From positions 1-29,028 of IMG/VR virus record IMGVR_UViG_3300040801_002102: a stretch of 29,028 nucleotides of DNA; one strand, 5' to 3'. The position numbers were made by a program, and so were the translations under genes. The DNA comes from a virus. This document shows, piece by piece, positions 1 through 6,431 of the stretch (position 1 is its first letter; the number at the start of each line of letters is the position of its first letter). The notes under the pieces are model-generated. The model saw nothing but the letters and a program-made list of their open reading frames with translations, was not told the DNA's origin and ran no database searches.

Positions 1-101
1 CGCCGACCCGCCGGCCACGTCGACCCGCCGGCCACGCCGACCCGCCGGCCAGGTCGACCCGCCGGCCAGCCAGCCAGCCAGCCACGTCGACCCGCCGGCC
101 A
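1..101. repeat. 17-bp tandem repeat array at left edge
   Basis: Five copies of a 17-bp unit of the form CGYCGACCCGCCGGCCA lie at 1-17, 18-34, 35-51, 52-68 and 85-101. They differ only at the second and third positions. A run of the tetranucleotide GCCA (65-84) separates the fourth and fifth copies. The unit length is not a multiple of three and no gene covers it, so it is non-coding. In transcription order this is downstream of the last genes, where T7 carries short tandem repeats next to its terminal repeat. That parallel is inference only. It may also simply be where an assembly stopped. Confidence 0.9.
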
Positions 102-711
102 GCCGGTCGAGGGGTCGAAAACGCCTCCGAGGTAGAGACCCCGCCGCCGCGCGCCGGCCGCGCCCGCCCGGCGGGCCCACCGAGCGACCGACCCCCCGAC
201 CCACCACGGCCGACCAGCACGACCGGGCGGTCCGGTCCCGGACACCCCCCGACCGGAGCTCGAGTTACGGCCGCCAGTCCCCGCACGGCCCCCCGACCCC
301 ACGTCCAAGGGACCAGATCGGAGGTAGGACCCCCGAAAAATCGCCCGCTTTGCCTACCGTTCTGCGTAGCTGGTCGACCTCGAGTACGAGCGGTTCCTGG
401 TCGTTGGGGTCTATCGACGAGCTTCGCTCGACGGAGCTTTCGGTCTTCTCGCCTCGTGCCACGCTTCGCGGGCCCTCGGCTCGTAGGAGCGCCGCTCGCT
501 GGCCCTGCGTGCTGCCCGACTGTCGGGCCGTCGCGCACACGCGCAAGGGCACAGCGGGCCTCCTGCGCAGCGAGGGCGCTACCTCTCGGCCCGTCGTCCT
601 CTCCACCGCCTCGATCTCTGGGGGTAGGGGGGTAGAGGTAGCGCCAGCGACATACGTATCCCCCGCCGTCAGACCTGCGGATCTCGCAGACCGACTACTC
701 GACCGATCCGC
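102..711. other. Left-end stretch with no supported gene
   Basis: About 610 bases with no gene I can defend. It is GC-rich and of low complexity at 140-260. A GGGGTC...GACCCC inverted repeat spans 111-142, and a short CTGCG/CGCAG hairpin lies at about 675-689, some 23 nt beyond the stop of the last small gene. A minus-strand frame at 265-606 and a plus-strand frame at 350-976 are open, but both are arginine- and serine-rich and have no good ribosome binding site. The hairpin near 680 could help end transcription, but no T-run follows it. Confidence 0.5.
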
Positions 712-921
712 CTACCGATCGGCCTGCTCTCGAAGGCCTCGAGCAGTCGCTCGACCGGGGCCCCCTTCGGGCGTCGGGTCGGCCTGCCGGCGTTCCTGGA
801 GCTCGAGCAGGGCCTTGAGGAGGCCCGGACCGACGTCGGAGTCGAACGTCCACCCCGACCCGGGGCTCGAGACGATGTTTCGGACGACGATCAGTAGGTC
901 GTCGAGGTCTGCCGAGCTCAC
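712..921 (-). CDS. Small protein of unknown function (69 aa)
   Basis: A 69-aa acidic-to-basic protein that I do not recognise. It starts with GTG, whose GTGA overlaps the TGA stop of the gene before it, the same coupling seen throughout this gene array. The N-terminal part (SSADLDDLLIVVRNIV) looks like an amphipathic helix, followed by a Gly/Ser/Pro turn and a second helix (GLLKALLELQERRQ). The C-terminus is rich in R, G and P. It is the last gene in the transcription direction. The overlap and sensible composition argue that it is real; no function can be given. Confidence 0.6.
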   Translation of the reverse strand: MSSADLDDLLIVVRNIVSSPGSGWTFDSDVGPGLLKALLELQERRQADPTPEGGPGRATARGLREQADR

Positions 922-1142
922 CAGACGTCCTCTAGCCGGTCGTGGAGGACGGGCCGGCCGCCGGCTCGAACGATGAAGAGCGGCCGCTGGCCGGGGGTAT
1001 CGACCAGGCGGTCGTAGACGTAGCCGCCCTTGTGGAGGCGCAGGACGCCGGCGGGAACGCGGTCGACCTGGCCGTCGTACGGGCCGCCGAGCAGCTCGAC
1101 GTCGTAGGCCTCGAGGTTCGGAAGGAAGGGCTGGTCAGGCAT
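918..1142 (-). CDS. Small GGPYDG-motif protein (74 aa)
   Basis: A 74-aa protein with an N-terminal VELLGGPYDGQ motif followed by a VPAGVLRL strand and a tyrosine-containing GGYVYDRL segment. Short proteins that open with a (V)ELxGGPxDG motif and continue with a few beta strands are common as hypothetical genes in phages and bacteria, and I place this one there by resemblance. No biochemical role is known to me. Its ATG lies inside the end of the previous gene (8-bp overlap), and its own stop overlaps the next GTG by 4 bp, so it is embedded in a coupled array. Confidence 0.7.
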   Translation of the reverse strand: MPDQPFLPNLEAYDVELLGGPYDGQVDRVPAGVLRLHKGGYVYDRLVDTPGQRPLFIVRAGGRPVLHDRLEDVW

Positions 1143-1440
1143 CGGAGTCGTCGGGAAGGGGGCCTGGGGCTTCGTGGCAGGCGCGCTGAGCCCGCTCGGC
1201 CTTCGAGAGGAGGTCGTAGCCGGTCTGGAGGGCCGCGTAGATCCTGGGATGCGTCAGGGAGTCCTGGGGCCGACCAGCCTTGGCGGCCGATCGGAGCTGG
1301 CGTTCGTACCGGCCGAGAACGGACGCCGTGTCCGCTAGAAGCCGGCGATCGGCGATCGAGACGTAGGTCTGGTCGGCGTGGCCGAGGCATCGAGCGCGCA
1401 CGAACGACAGGTGGTCGAGAAGGTTGGTCGAGTCGATCAT
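1135..1440 (-). CDS. Helical protein of unknown function (101 aa)
   Basis: A 101-aa, mostly helical, soluble-looking protein without recognisable catalytic motifs. The central part (YVSIADRRLLADTASVLGRYERQL) reads as two helices, and a second helical block covers residues 65-90. There is no signal peptide or membrane segment. The ATG start forms an ATGA overlap with the TGA of the upstream gene, which supports both the start and the reality of the gene. It sits in the string of small genes after large terminase. Function unknown. Confidence 0.7.
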   Translation of the reverse strand: MIDSTNLLDHLSFVRARCLGHADQTYVSIADRRLLADTASVLGRYERQLRSAAKAGRPQDSLTHPRIYAALQTGYDLLSKAERAQRACHEAPGPLPDDSDA

Positions 1441-1877
1441 CGGAGCTCGTCGGGCCAGTGGTCGCTTGGGATGCCGTGGCGCTCGTAGGCCCGCCGACGA
1501 GCTCGGAGGCTGATCTCCTCGAGCTCCTGGTGGAGCGCCTGGAGCTCGGACCGTCGGTGGTCGAGCCCCCGAACGGTGTCGGCGAGGTCGATCTCCGCTT
1601 GAAGGTAGTCCGCTCGCTGCAACAGCTCCGGGATCGCCTTGTTCATGTCGGGCGTCAGGAGCCCGTTGTTGAAGTCCCCGTACCGACGGATCCGGTCGAG
1701 CTCGACACGGACAGACCGGAGCTCGGCGAACAACGTGTGGCGACGCTCGTCCTTGCGGACCTTCTCGTCCCGAATAGCGATGAGCCTGTGGCCGATGTCC
1801 GCGACGCGCTGCTGCTCGTCGGGCGTCAGGTCGATCTCGAGCTTGCTCGGGACGTCGGGGTCGGCCTGCTCGCTCAC
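1437..1877 (-). CDS. Coiled-coil protein of unknown function (146 aa)
   Basis: A 146-aa protein dominated by charged helices with heptad-like hydrophobic spacing, roughly residues 15-70 and 85-130, with an interruption at YGDFNNGLLTPDMNKAIPEL. This suggests two antiparallel coiled-coil arms. No enzymatic motif, signal peptide or membrane segment is visible. It starts with GTG in a GTGA overlap with the upstream stop and ends in an ATGA overlap with the next gene. A structural or regulatory role is possible but not shown. Confidence 0.7.
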   Translation of the reverse strand: MSEQADPDVPSKLEIDLTPDEQQRVADIGHRLIAIRDEKVRKDERRHTLFAELRSVRVELDRIRRYGDFNNGLLTPDMNKAIPELLQRADYLQAEIDLADTVRGLDHRRSELQALHQELEEISLRARRRAYERHGIPSDHWPDELR

Positions 1878-2128
1878 GCCTCGTCGCTCGACTGCTCGGC
1901 GACCGCGTCAGCCATCAGCTTGTCTCGGTAGGCCTGGATCTCCGCGACGGCCTTCTGGACGAAGGCCTGGAACTCGTCCGTCGTCGAGCACTGGCAGACC
2001 TGGCCGATCGCCGCGTGCGCTCCGGCGTAGAAGGTCGACCGGACGGTCTGCGAAGAGCCGGCGTCGAGGTCCGCGAAGATGGTCTGCTCGAACGGGGCGA
2101 AGAGGTCGGCGATCGGGGTCTCGGACAT
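1874..2128 (-). CDS. Small STFYAGAHAA-type protein (84 aa)
   Basis: An 84-aa helical protein with the sequence STFYAGAHAAIGQV in its middle, a pattern (xFYAGAxA) that I recall from many small hypothetical phage proteins. The frame could begin at a GTG three bases earlier, but I chose the ATG at 2128. It forms a TGATG overlap with the upstream stop and sits seven bases from a clear AAGGAG ribosome binding site. The C-terminus is acidic. No function is known. Confidence 0.75.
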   Translation of the reverse strand: MSETPIADLFAPFEQTIFADLDAGSSQTVRSTFYAGAHAAIGQVCQCSTTDEFQAFVQKAVAEIQAYRDKLMADAVAEQSSDEA

Positions 2129-2409
2129 CACTCGTCTCCTTGGACGACGGCGTAGCGGAAGGGGGCCCAGGCGTGCACGGCCGCCTCGTCGAGCAAGGCG
2201 AGGTAGACGTCCTGGGACGACGGGGTCAGACGACGACGGGGGACCTCAGCGATCCATCCGGCGGCGTCGTGGTTCCAGCGGGCAGTGACGACACGACGGT
2301 CGCCGGCCTCCGACTCGACGACGAGCAACACGAAGCGCTCCTCGATCCGGTACTCGCTCGGCATCGCGCCGTAGGGCTCGAAGGCGAACGGGACAGGGCT
2401 GGACTGCAT
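2128..2409 (-). CDS. Small beta-rich protein of unknown function (93 aa)
   Basis: A 93-aa protein with alternating strands (RFVLLVVESEAGDRRVVTARWNH) followed by a helix (SSQDVYLALLDEAAVHAW) and a final strand. No known motif is recognised. It follows a gap of about 155 bases, so it may be the first gene of a new coupled group running to position 712. The ribosome binding site ahead of the first ATG is weak. An internal ATG at codon 16 is an alternative start, so the N-terminus is uncertain. Confidence 0.65.
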   Translation of the reverse strand: MQSSPVPFAFEPYGAMPSEYRIEERFVLLVVESEAGDRRVVTARWNHDAAGWIAEVPRRRLTPSSQDVYLALLDEAAVHAWAPFRYAVVQGDE

Positions 2410-2426
2410 GGCATTCAGCGGTAGGT

Positions 2427-2458
2427 GGTGGAGTCCTGGTCGTTAGAGCCGCTCCACC
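2427..2458. promoter_or_regulatory. Inverted repeat in gap before the 93-aa gene
   Basis: A perfect 7-bp inverted repeat, GGTGGAG (2427-2433) and CTCCACC (2452-2458), separated by 18 bases. It lies 18 bases upstream of the start of the downstream gene in one of the few real gaps (2410-2565). No T-run follows, so an intrinsic terminator is unlikely. An RNA hairpin or protein site is possible. I saw no convincing sigma70 or T7-like promoter in this gap. Confidence 0.3.
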
Positions 2459-2565
2459 GGGCGACCCGGAGACGACTACCCGTGCGCGTCAGCCCTAGAC
2501 GCTACGTGTCCGCACCCACGACCAGGGCAGATGGGATCGGACCGCTCAACACGCGACACGATGCT

Positions 2566-2655
2566 CTATCGCTCGTCTTCCGACGAGCTGGTCCACAGCA
2601 AACCGACGACGACGGCCGGCAAGGCGTAGACCATGAACTCGATGAACAAGGCCAT
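2566..2655 (-). CDS. 29-aa single-pass membrane microprotein
   Basis: A very short frame whose ATG overlaps the TGA of the preceding gene as TGATG, the same coupling used by its neighbours. The product begins MALFIEFMVYALPAVVVGLL and ends in a polar, acidic tail (SSSEDER). Residues 3-21 form one hydrophobic segment, enough for a membrane helix. Proteins this small could be lysis helpers or holin-type peptides, toxins, or modulators of host membrane proteins; nothing in the sequence decides between these. Evidence that it is real: the overlap, the coherent membrane segment and polar tail, and the gap that follows its stop. Confidence 0.55.
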   Translation of the reverse strand: MALFIEFMVYALPAVVVGLLWTSSSEDER

Positions 2656-2954
2656 CAGTTGTCGGCCGGCGGGCCTTCGGCCGGCGGGGACCCAGCGGCC
2701 ACGGCCTCGTGGTAGTCCGCGCAGAGGACTTCGTAGAACTTGAACACGGCCTCGAGGACCCACTCCGGACCTTGCACCGCGAGAACGGCCGTCCCGTAGC
2801 CCTCCTCCTCGGAGTAGTCCACTCCCAGACCTGCGGGGATGAGCTGAACACCCTCGGCCGCCGCCTGCGGGAAGAGAGCTCGGGCGAGCAACTCGCCGAC
2901 CTGCATGTCGAGCAAGCTGCCCGACATGTCCTCGTACCGCGTCTTCATCGACAT
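2655..2954 (-). CDS. Small protein of unknown function (99 aa)
   Basis: A 99-aa protein. The N-terminal half is helical (MSGSLLDMQVGELLARALFPQ), the centre has short strands (GYGTAVLAVQG), a further helix runs through WVLEAVFKFYEVLCADYHEAV, and the tail is Pro/Gly-rich. I do not recognise a family. I chose the ATG at 2954 because a GAGGG ribosome binding site stands 6-7 bases before it. A second ATG at 2948 would make an ATGA overlap with the upstream stop and is also possible. It is coupled by TGATG to the downstream 29-aa membrane peptide. Confidence 0.7.
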   Translation of the reverse strand: MSMKTRYEDMSGSLLDMQVGELLARALFPQAAAEGVQLIPAGLGVDYSEEEGYGTAVLAVQGPEWVLEAVFKFYEVLCADYHEAVAAGSPPAEGPPADN

Positions 2955-3172
2955 CGTCGTCCCTCGAACATCCACTCGACCCACGATCGAGGCGTGCTGA
3001 CTCCAGTCGTCGCCGACCGGGACACGTCAACACGCTCCCACTCGACCGCATGGTGCGGGTGGACCTTCACGACACGACGACGCTGCCCGGCCAGGTTCGT
3101 GTAGACCCGCCCGGAACGGACCAACTTCCGCCAGCCGGCGGCGAAGTCCGAGAACGTCTGCTCGCGTCGCAT
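2945..3172 (-). CDS. Small basic protein of unknown function (75 aa)
   Basis: A 75-aa protein with many Arg and His residues. Helical N-terminus (SDFAAGWRKLVRSG), then a strand pair around RVYTNLAGQRRRVVKVHPHHAVEW, then a Trp-containing end. The positive charge and strand pair would fit a nucleic-acid-binding fold, but that is only an impression from composition. The ATG follows a weak ribosome binding site and a 7-bp hairpin (3187-3206) directly upstream. The gene overlaps the next one by 10 bases. Confidence 0.7.
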   Translation of the reverse strand: MRREQTFSDFAAGWRKLVRSGRVYTNLAGQRRRVVKVHPHHAVEWERVDVSRSATTGVSTPRSWVEWMFEGRRCR

Positions 3173-3186
3173 GACCCGAGCCTAGC

Positions 3187-3206
3187 AGATCATCCGCGAA
3201 TGATCT
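3187..3206. promoter_or_regulatory. Perfect 7-bp hairpin between small genes
   Basis: AGATCAT (3187-3193) and ATGATCT (3200-3206) are exact inverted repeats around a 6-base loop, in the 40-base gap between the stop of the 111-aa membrane protein gene and the ATG of the 75-aa gene. It is much more AT-rich than its surroundings. It could be an operator, an RNA processing hairpin, or a weak terminator; no T-run follows on the minus strand. Confidence 0.4.
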
Positions 3207-3212
3207 ACCCGT

Positions 3213-3548
3213 CTACCGAACTTCCGACGTGTCCGGCAGGAACATCCACCGGTCCGGATCGTGCGCAGCGCCCTCTTCGCCAAGCTCCTGGTGCATCCGC
3301 CGGAGCTCGCGGTTCGACAGGTCGATCCATCGCTGCATGTCGGACTCGAACCAGATCTCGTCCTCCCAGGTCTCCAGAAGCAGACGGACCTCCGTCACGT
3401 CTGCCTGCACGGCGTCCTGACCTAGGCTGATCTTGGTAGCCCACACGGTCCCCCCGACGAGCGCGCCAGCAGCGGCGATCACGAGCGACAGCTCGATCAC
3501 CGAAGTCTGCCGGATCGTGCTCTCGAGGTCTTCCCGACTGGCGGTCAC
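3213..3548 (-). CDS. Small membrane protein with N-terminal TM and helical tail (111 aa)
   Basis: A 111-aa protein with a short polar N-terminus, one hydrophobic segment at about residues 18-38 (IELSLVIAAAGALVGGTVWA), and a charged helical region at about 48-90. A single N-terminal anchor followed by a coiled-coil-like domain is the layout of inner-membrane spanins (Rz-like), but many unrelated phage membrane proteins share it, so I do not assign that function. It lies six bases after the 67-aa gene in a short operon downstream of large terminase. No lipobox or lysin motif is present. Confidence 0.7.
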   Translation of the reverse strand: MTASREDLESTIRQTSVIELSLVIAAAGALVGGTVWATKISLGQDAVQADVTEVRLLLETWEDEIWFESDMQRWIDLSNRELRRMHQELGEEGAAHDPDRWMFLPDTSEVR

Positions 3549-3554
3549 GGCCCG

Positions 3555-3758
3555 TCAGCTCGACAGGTCGGTCTCGAGCTTCGCGTACAACGCGTCGAGC
3601 GCGTCGAACACTCCGAGCACGCTCGCCGGCGCACCCGCTCGAGCGGCCTTGGCCTTCGACCGGGACAGCACTTGGCGCTCGGCCTGCACGGCCGACTCCA
3701 GAGCCTCATCGGTCAGCGGTACCTGGATCGGAGTCGTCGAGACGGGATAGCGGGACAT
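3555..3758 (-). CDS. Small helical protein of unknown function (67 aa)
   Basis: A 67-aa protein, helical from about residue 16 to the end (EALESAVQAERQVLSRSKAK, then FDALDALYAKLETDL), with no known motif. Its ribosome binding site is one of the strongest in the window: AAGGAGGAG ends a few bases before the ATG. Together with the roughly 290-base gap upstream, this makes it the likely first gene of a new transcription or translation unit after large terminase. Function unknown. Confidence 0.7.
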   Translation of the reverse strand: MSRYPVSTTPIQVPLTDEALESAVQAERQVLSRSKAKAARAGAPASVLGVFDALDALYAKLETDLSS

Positions 3759-4048
3759 GGCTCCTCCTTCGGTCGGTCGAACGGTCGAACGGTCAGTAGA
3801 TCGTACGACCAGACTACCAGTCGATCGAACAGATCCAGAGTCGACCTAGATCAAGATGATGTCGAGCATCATCGACTCCATGCTGTCCCGTCGATCGACT
3901 CGACCCCGGCCGAAGACCTGGGGGTCCTTCTGCCTACTCGTCGACCGGTCGAAGCCTCTGACCAGCTAGACCGAAGGCCGACCGACCGTAGGTCCTCCCA
4001 GGGTACAGAGGGTCGTCAAGAACAATCCAGCAGAAACCTCGATTCCTG
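3759..4048. promoter_or_regulatory. Gap after large terminase with hairpin and repeats
   Basis: 290 bases between the terminase stop and the start of the next gene, with no plausible coding frame. It holds a perfect 7-bp inverted repeat, GATGATG (3855-3861) and CATCATC (3867-3873), around a TCGAG loop. It also holds two adjacent copies of CGGTCGAA just upstream of the next ribosome binding site (about 3775-3791) and an unusual density of TCGA tetramers. This is the best place in the window for a late promoter or terminator, but I could not recognise a consensus of either kind. Confidence 0.4.
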
Positions 4049-5875
4049 CTACATCGGCCCCGAGTAGAACGGTCCGCGCCGTCGACGTCCCCTTCCGGGG
4101 ACCCCCTGGCCCCGGTTCCAGTGGCGTTCGACCCGACCCACCGTCGTCTGCCGCTTCTCGATCCCCAACCCCAGCCGGCACCGCCGCTGCCACTCTAGGA
4201 ACTCGTCCCGCTCCGCCTCCGGGCCGCCGACGTCCGGTAGGACATGCCGCTCGAGAGCCTTCACGCCCAGCGCCAAGGCCTCCAGACGGTCGTCGTGGAC
4301 CAGGCCACCCGTCCGGTCGACCCGGGTCAGCCGAGAGAACTGGTAGGCCATGCGGTAGGCCATCCGCTTGTCCTCCTGGACGCCCATCGGGACTCGGCGG
4401 AAGTCCCTCCGAATCGCCTCGGCGTGCCAGATCATCCGGTGCGACCGAACCAGCGGCACCAGGGCCTCGAGGATCCGGTTGACCTTCTGCCCCCGGGCCT
4501 TCTCCCCGTCGACCCGGATCGGCTTCGTCACGTGCTTCCGCAGGGCACCCTCGAGCAGCGTCCCGTAGATCCCGTCCCCGAAGTTGTCCTCGACGATCAC
4601 CCGGTCGACCGAGAAGTCCTCGGCCCGCTCCGACAACGCCCGAAGCGTCTCCGGGCCCTGCCCGTCGATGAATCCCCCCGTGTCGAGCAGGTGCACGTAC
4701 CCGTTCAGCACGCCCAGCACGACGTACCCCGTCTCGTCCCTGCCCGAACCGCTCGGGTCGACCGCCATCACGATCTCGTCGTACGGCACGACCTCCCCCG
4801 CTACGTGCATCGGACGGTGGTAGCGGTCCTTGTGGAGCCCGACGCACGGGACCTCCTCGTCCCACCACAAGTCCGGATCGCCCGCCCAGACGTACCGCTC
4901 GTTCGCGTGCGTCGGAGACCCCTCGATCACCACGAGGTCCCGCAGTCGCAGCGGACGCAGGTCCTCGTCGAGCATCCGACTGTCCAGAAGGTACTGCTGC
5001 TTGAAGTACCCCGGGTCCGTCGTCGCCTCGATCTCCGCGACCATGTGGTCCGGGAACCGGTCCGGATCGACCGCTCGACCCTCGAGCGTCGGGTCCGCAG
5101 CCAACTCCGCTCGGATCACAGGGTTCAGCCGGTCGCCGTAGTATTCGAGGAGCTGCGGGTCCGGATACCGGATGGGAAGCAGGGTCATCTTCCCGCCCCG
5201 CTCCTGCACGATCCGGTCGTACATCGTCTCCTCGGCCTGTGGCGTGCCCAGGATCAGCTTCTTCCGCATCCCTTCCGGTCGGAGCAGGGCGTTCAGCTCG
5301 CCGTACCGGCGCCACAGCCGCTCCCGCATGTGGACCGTCTCGGCAGTATTCGGGACCTCGATGTCGTCAGGGACGATCAGGTCCGCACGACCCCCGACGA
5401 CCGTGCCCATGATCGAGGCGATGCGGAGCGACTTCGACTGGTCGACCGGCGCACCAGCCACGTCGAAGCCCTCGACCCGGTCACGACGGCCCCGAGACGG
5501 ACGCAGGTGGTTCAGCACAGGCACCTGGTCGAGCAGCTGGCGAACGAAGAAGGCCAGCTCGGCCGCCTTCGTCTCCGTACCCGACAGGACCAGCACCTTC
5601 TGCCGCACGTCCCACAACCACACCCAGCAGATCGTCAGGCCCAGGTCGGCCGACTTGCCGAGTCCACGCCAGCCTTCGACGACCATGTCGATTCCGCCGG
5701 CCGGGTCCGTCAACTGCCGCTGGATGTCGTCCGCAAGCAGCAGCTGCCCCCGGCTCGGAGGGTCCCAGCCGATCGCCGGCCAGGCGACCTGCATCAGGTT
5801 CCGGAGGTCCAGGAACTCCTCGGGCGGCTCGACGAGCCGCAGCCCATCGCGCGGGTCCCAGACCTTCCGCTCCAT
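4049..5875 (-). CDS. Terminase large subunit (T7 gp19-like)
   Basis: A 608-aa DNA packaging motor: an N-terminal ATPase that pumps DNA into the prohead and a C-terminal nuclease that cuts concatemers. Visible motifs are a Walker A-like loop GWRGLGKS at 68-75, Walker B LIVPDDIE at 166-173 inside the GGRADLIVPDD context typical of T7 gp19, and LILGTPQ at about 207-213 as the coupling motif. The RNase H-fold nuclease shows AVDPSGSG (Asp373), VIVEDNFGDG (Glu429/Asp430) and HDDRLEAL (Asp528/529). All key acidic residues are present. Length is close to T7 gp19 (586 aa). The ATG makes a TGATG overlap with the coiled-coil gene upstream and has a GGAG site 8 bases ahead. It is the last recognised morphogenesis gene. 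Confidence 0.96.
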   Translation of the reverse strand: MERKVWDPRDGLRLVEPPEEFLDLRNLMQVAWPAIGWDPPSRGQLLLADDIQRQLTDPAGGIDMVVEGWRGLGKSADLGLTICWVWLWDVRQKVLVLSGTETKAAELAFFVRQLLDQVPVLNHLRPSRGRRDRVEGFDVAGAPVDQSKSLRIASIMGTVVGGRADLIVPDDIEVPNTAETVHMRERLWRRYGELNALLRPEGMRKKLILGTPQAEETMYDRIVQERGGKMTLLPIRYPDPQLLEYYGDRLNPVIRAELAADPTLEGRAVDPDRFPDHMVAEIEATTDPGYFKQQYLLDSRMLDEDLRPLRLRDLVVIEGSPTHANERYVWAGDPDLWWDEEVPCVGLHKDRYHRPMHVAGEVVPYDEIVMAVDPSGSGRDETGYVVLGVLNGYVHLLDTGGFIDGQGPETLRALSERAEDFSVDRVIVEDNFGDGIYGTLLEGALRKHVTKPIRVDGEKARGQKVNRILEALVPLVRSHRMIWHAEAIRRDFRRVPMGVQEDKRMAYRMAYQFSRLTRVDRTGGLVHDDRLEALALGVKALERHVLPDVGGPEAERDEFLEWQRRCRLGLGIEKRQTTVGRVERHWNRGQGVPGRGRRRRGPFYSGPM

Positions 5876-6039
5876 CAGGGGCGCTCCTGGGCGGACTGGG
5901 GAGCCCGCTTACGGCCCTTCCGGTCCATCGCCCCCATCCGGTCGTGGAGACGCTTGAGCTGCGCCTCGAGCTCCACAACTCGCTTCTCGAGCTCGTCGAT
6001 ACGGTTCCGGTTGACCTGGATGTTGTGACGGTCGATCAC
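5875..6039 (-). CDS. Small coiled-coil protein before terminase (54 aa)
   Basis: A 54-aa protein with a clear heptad run at residues 12-40 (RIDELEKRVVELEAQLKRLH), followed by a basic tail. The start is a GTG at 6039: it forms a GTGA overlap with the upstream stop, and GGAGGG stands exactly six bases ahead, while the longer open frame upstream is only a shadow of the neighbouring gene. It sits between the probable small terminase and large terminase, a place where T7 carries lysis genes 18.5/18.7, but it has no membrane anchor or lipobox. It may help packaging or assembly; unknown. Confidence 0.75.
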   Translation of the reverse strand: MIDRHNIQVNRNRIDELEKRVVELEAQLKRLHDRMGAMDRKGRKRAPQSAQERP

Positions 6040-6431
6040 TCGTGTCCCTCCGTCGGGCGTTGCGACAGGTGCGTCGGCTCGAATCGCTGGCGAAGCTGGC
6101 CCTCGATCTTCAAGCGAACCGAACGCCTCCGATCTTCGATCGGGATGTTCTGCTCCTGATACCGGCGGATCACCGCCAGCACGTCTCGCTCGAGCCGGAT
6201 CCCTGCGGACCCAAGCTCGAGGTGTTCGTCGACCCAAGCCTCGACCGCCTCGTGGAGCTGGTCGAACGCCTCGAGCCGAGGGTCGTTGGGCGGCGGCTCC
6301 GGCATGTTCGCCAGGTACCGCCGCCCCTCCTCCACGACCGCCGAGCGGGGCCAGTCTCCGTTCTCGTCACGCTGGACCGCATGGGCCAGCGTCTCGAGGA
6401 GCTGGTCGTTCCTCCGTCGGCGGTCGCTCAT
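6036..6431 (-). CDS. Probable terminase small subunit (T7 gp18 position)
   Basis: A 131-aa helical protein directly upstream of the terminase pair, matching the place of T7 gp18, the subunit that recognises phage DNA and guides large terminase. The N-terminal part is basic with helices around NDQLLETLAHAV and SAVVEEGRRYLA, followed by a Pro-rich break (MPEPPPNDP) and further helices. Small terminases diverge quickly and no motif is diagnostic, so the call rests mainly on position, size and helical content. I start it at the ATG at 6431 (TGATG overlap with the upstream stop); a GTG one codon earlier is also in frame. Confidence 0.5.
   Translation of the reverse strand: MSDRRRRNDQLLETLAHAVQRDENGDWPRSAVVEEGRRYLANMPEPPPNDPRLEAFDQLHEAVEAWVDEHLELGSAGIRLERDVLAVIRRYQEQNIPIEDRRRSVRLKIEGQLRQRFEPTHLSQRPTEGHE

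Noticed and set aside
333-350. T-run at 337 as an intrinsic terminator on the minus strand
   Set aside because: A short T5 run is present, but no stable hairpin directly precedes it.
265-606. 113-aa minus-strand open frame near the left end
   Set aside because: Part of it (IDPNDQEPLVLEVDQLRR) looks protein-like, but there is no good ribosome binding site, no overlap with a neighbour, and the N-terminal half is arginine-rich filler. It remains possible, not supported.
4244-6028. 594-aa plus-strand open frame opposite large terminase
   Set aside because: It lies antisense to a gene with complete terminase motifs, its composition is a low-diversity R/V/L/P mix, and long antisense frames are expected at this GC content. 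The same applies to the plus-strand frames at 942-1931, 12620-14248, 20659-22545 and 23953-25125.
5875-6039. Rz-type spanin in the T7 18.5 position
   Set aside because: The 54-aa protein is a coiled coil but has no membrane anchor, signal or lipobox.
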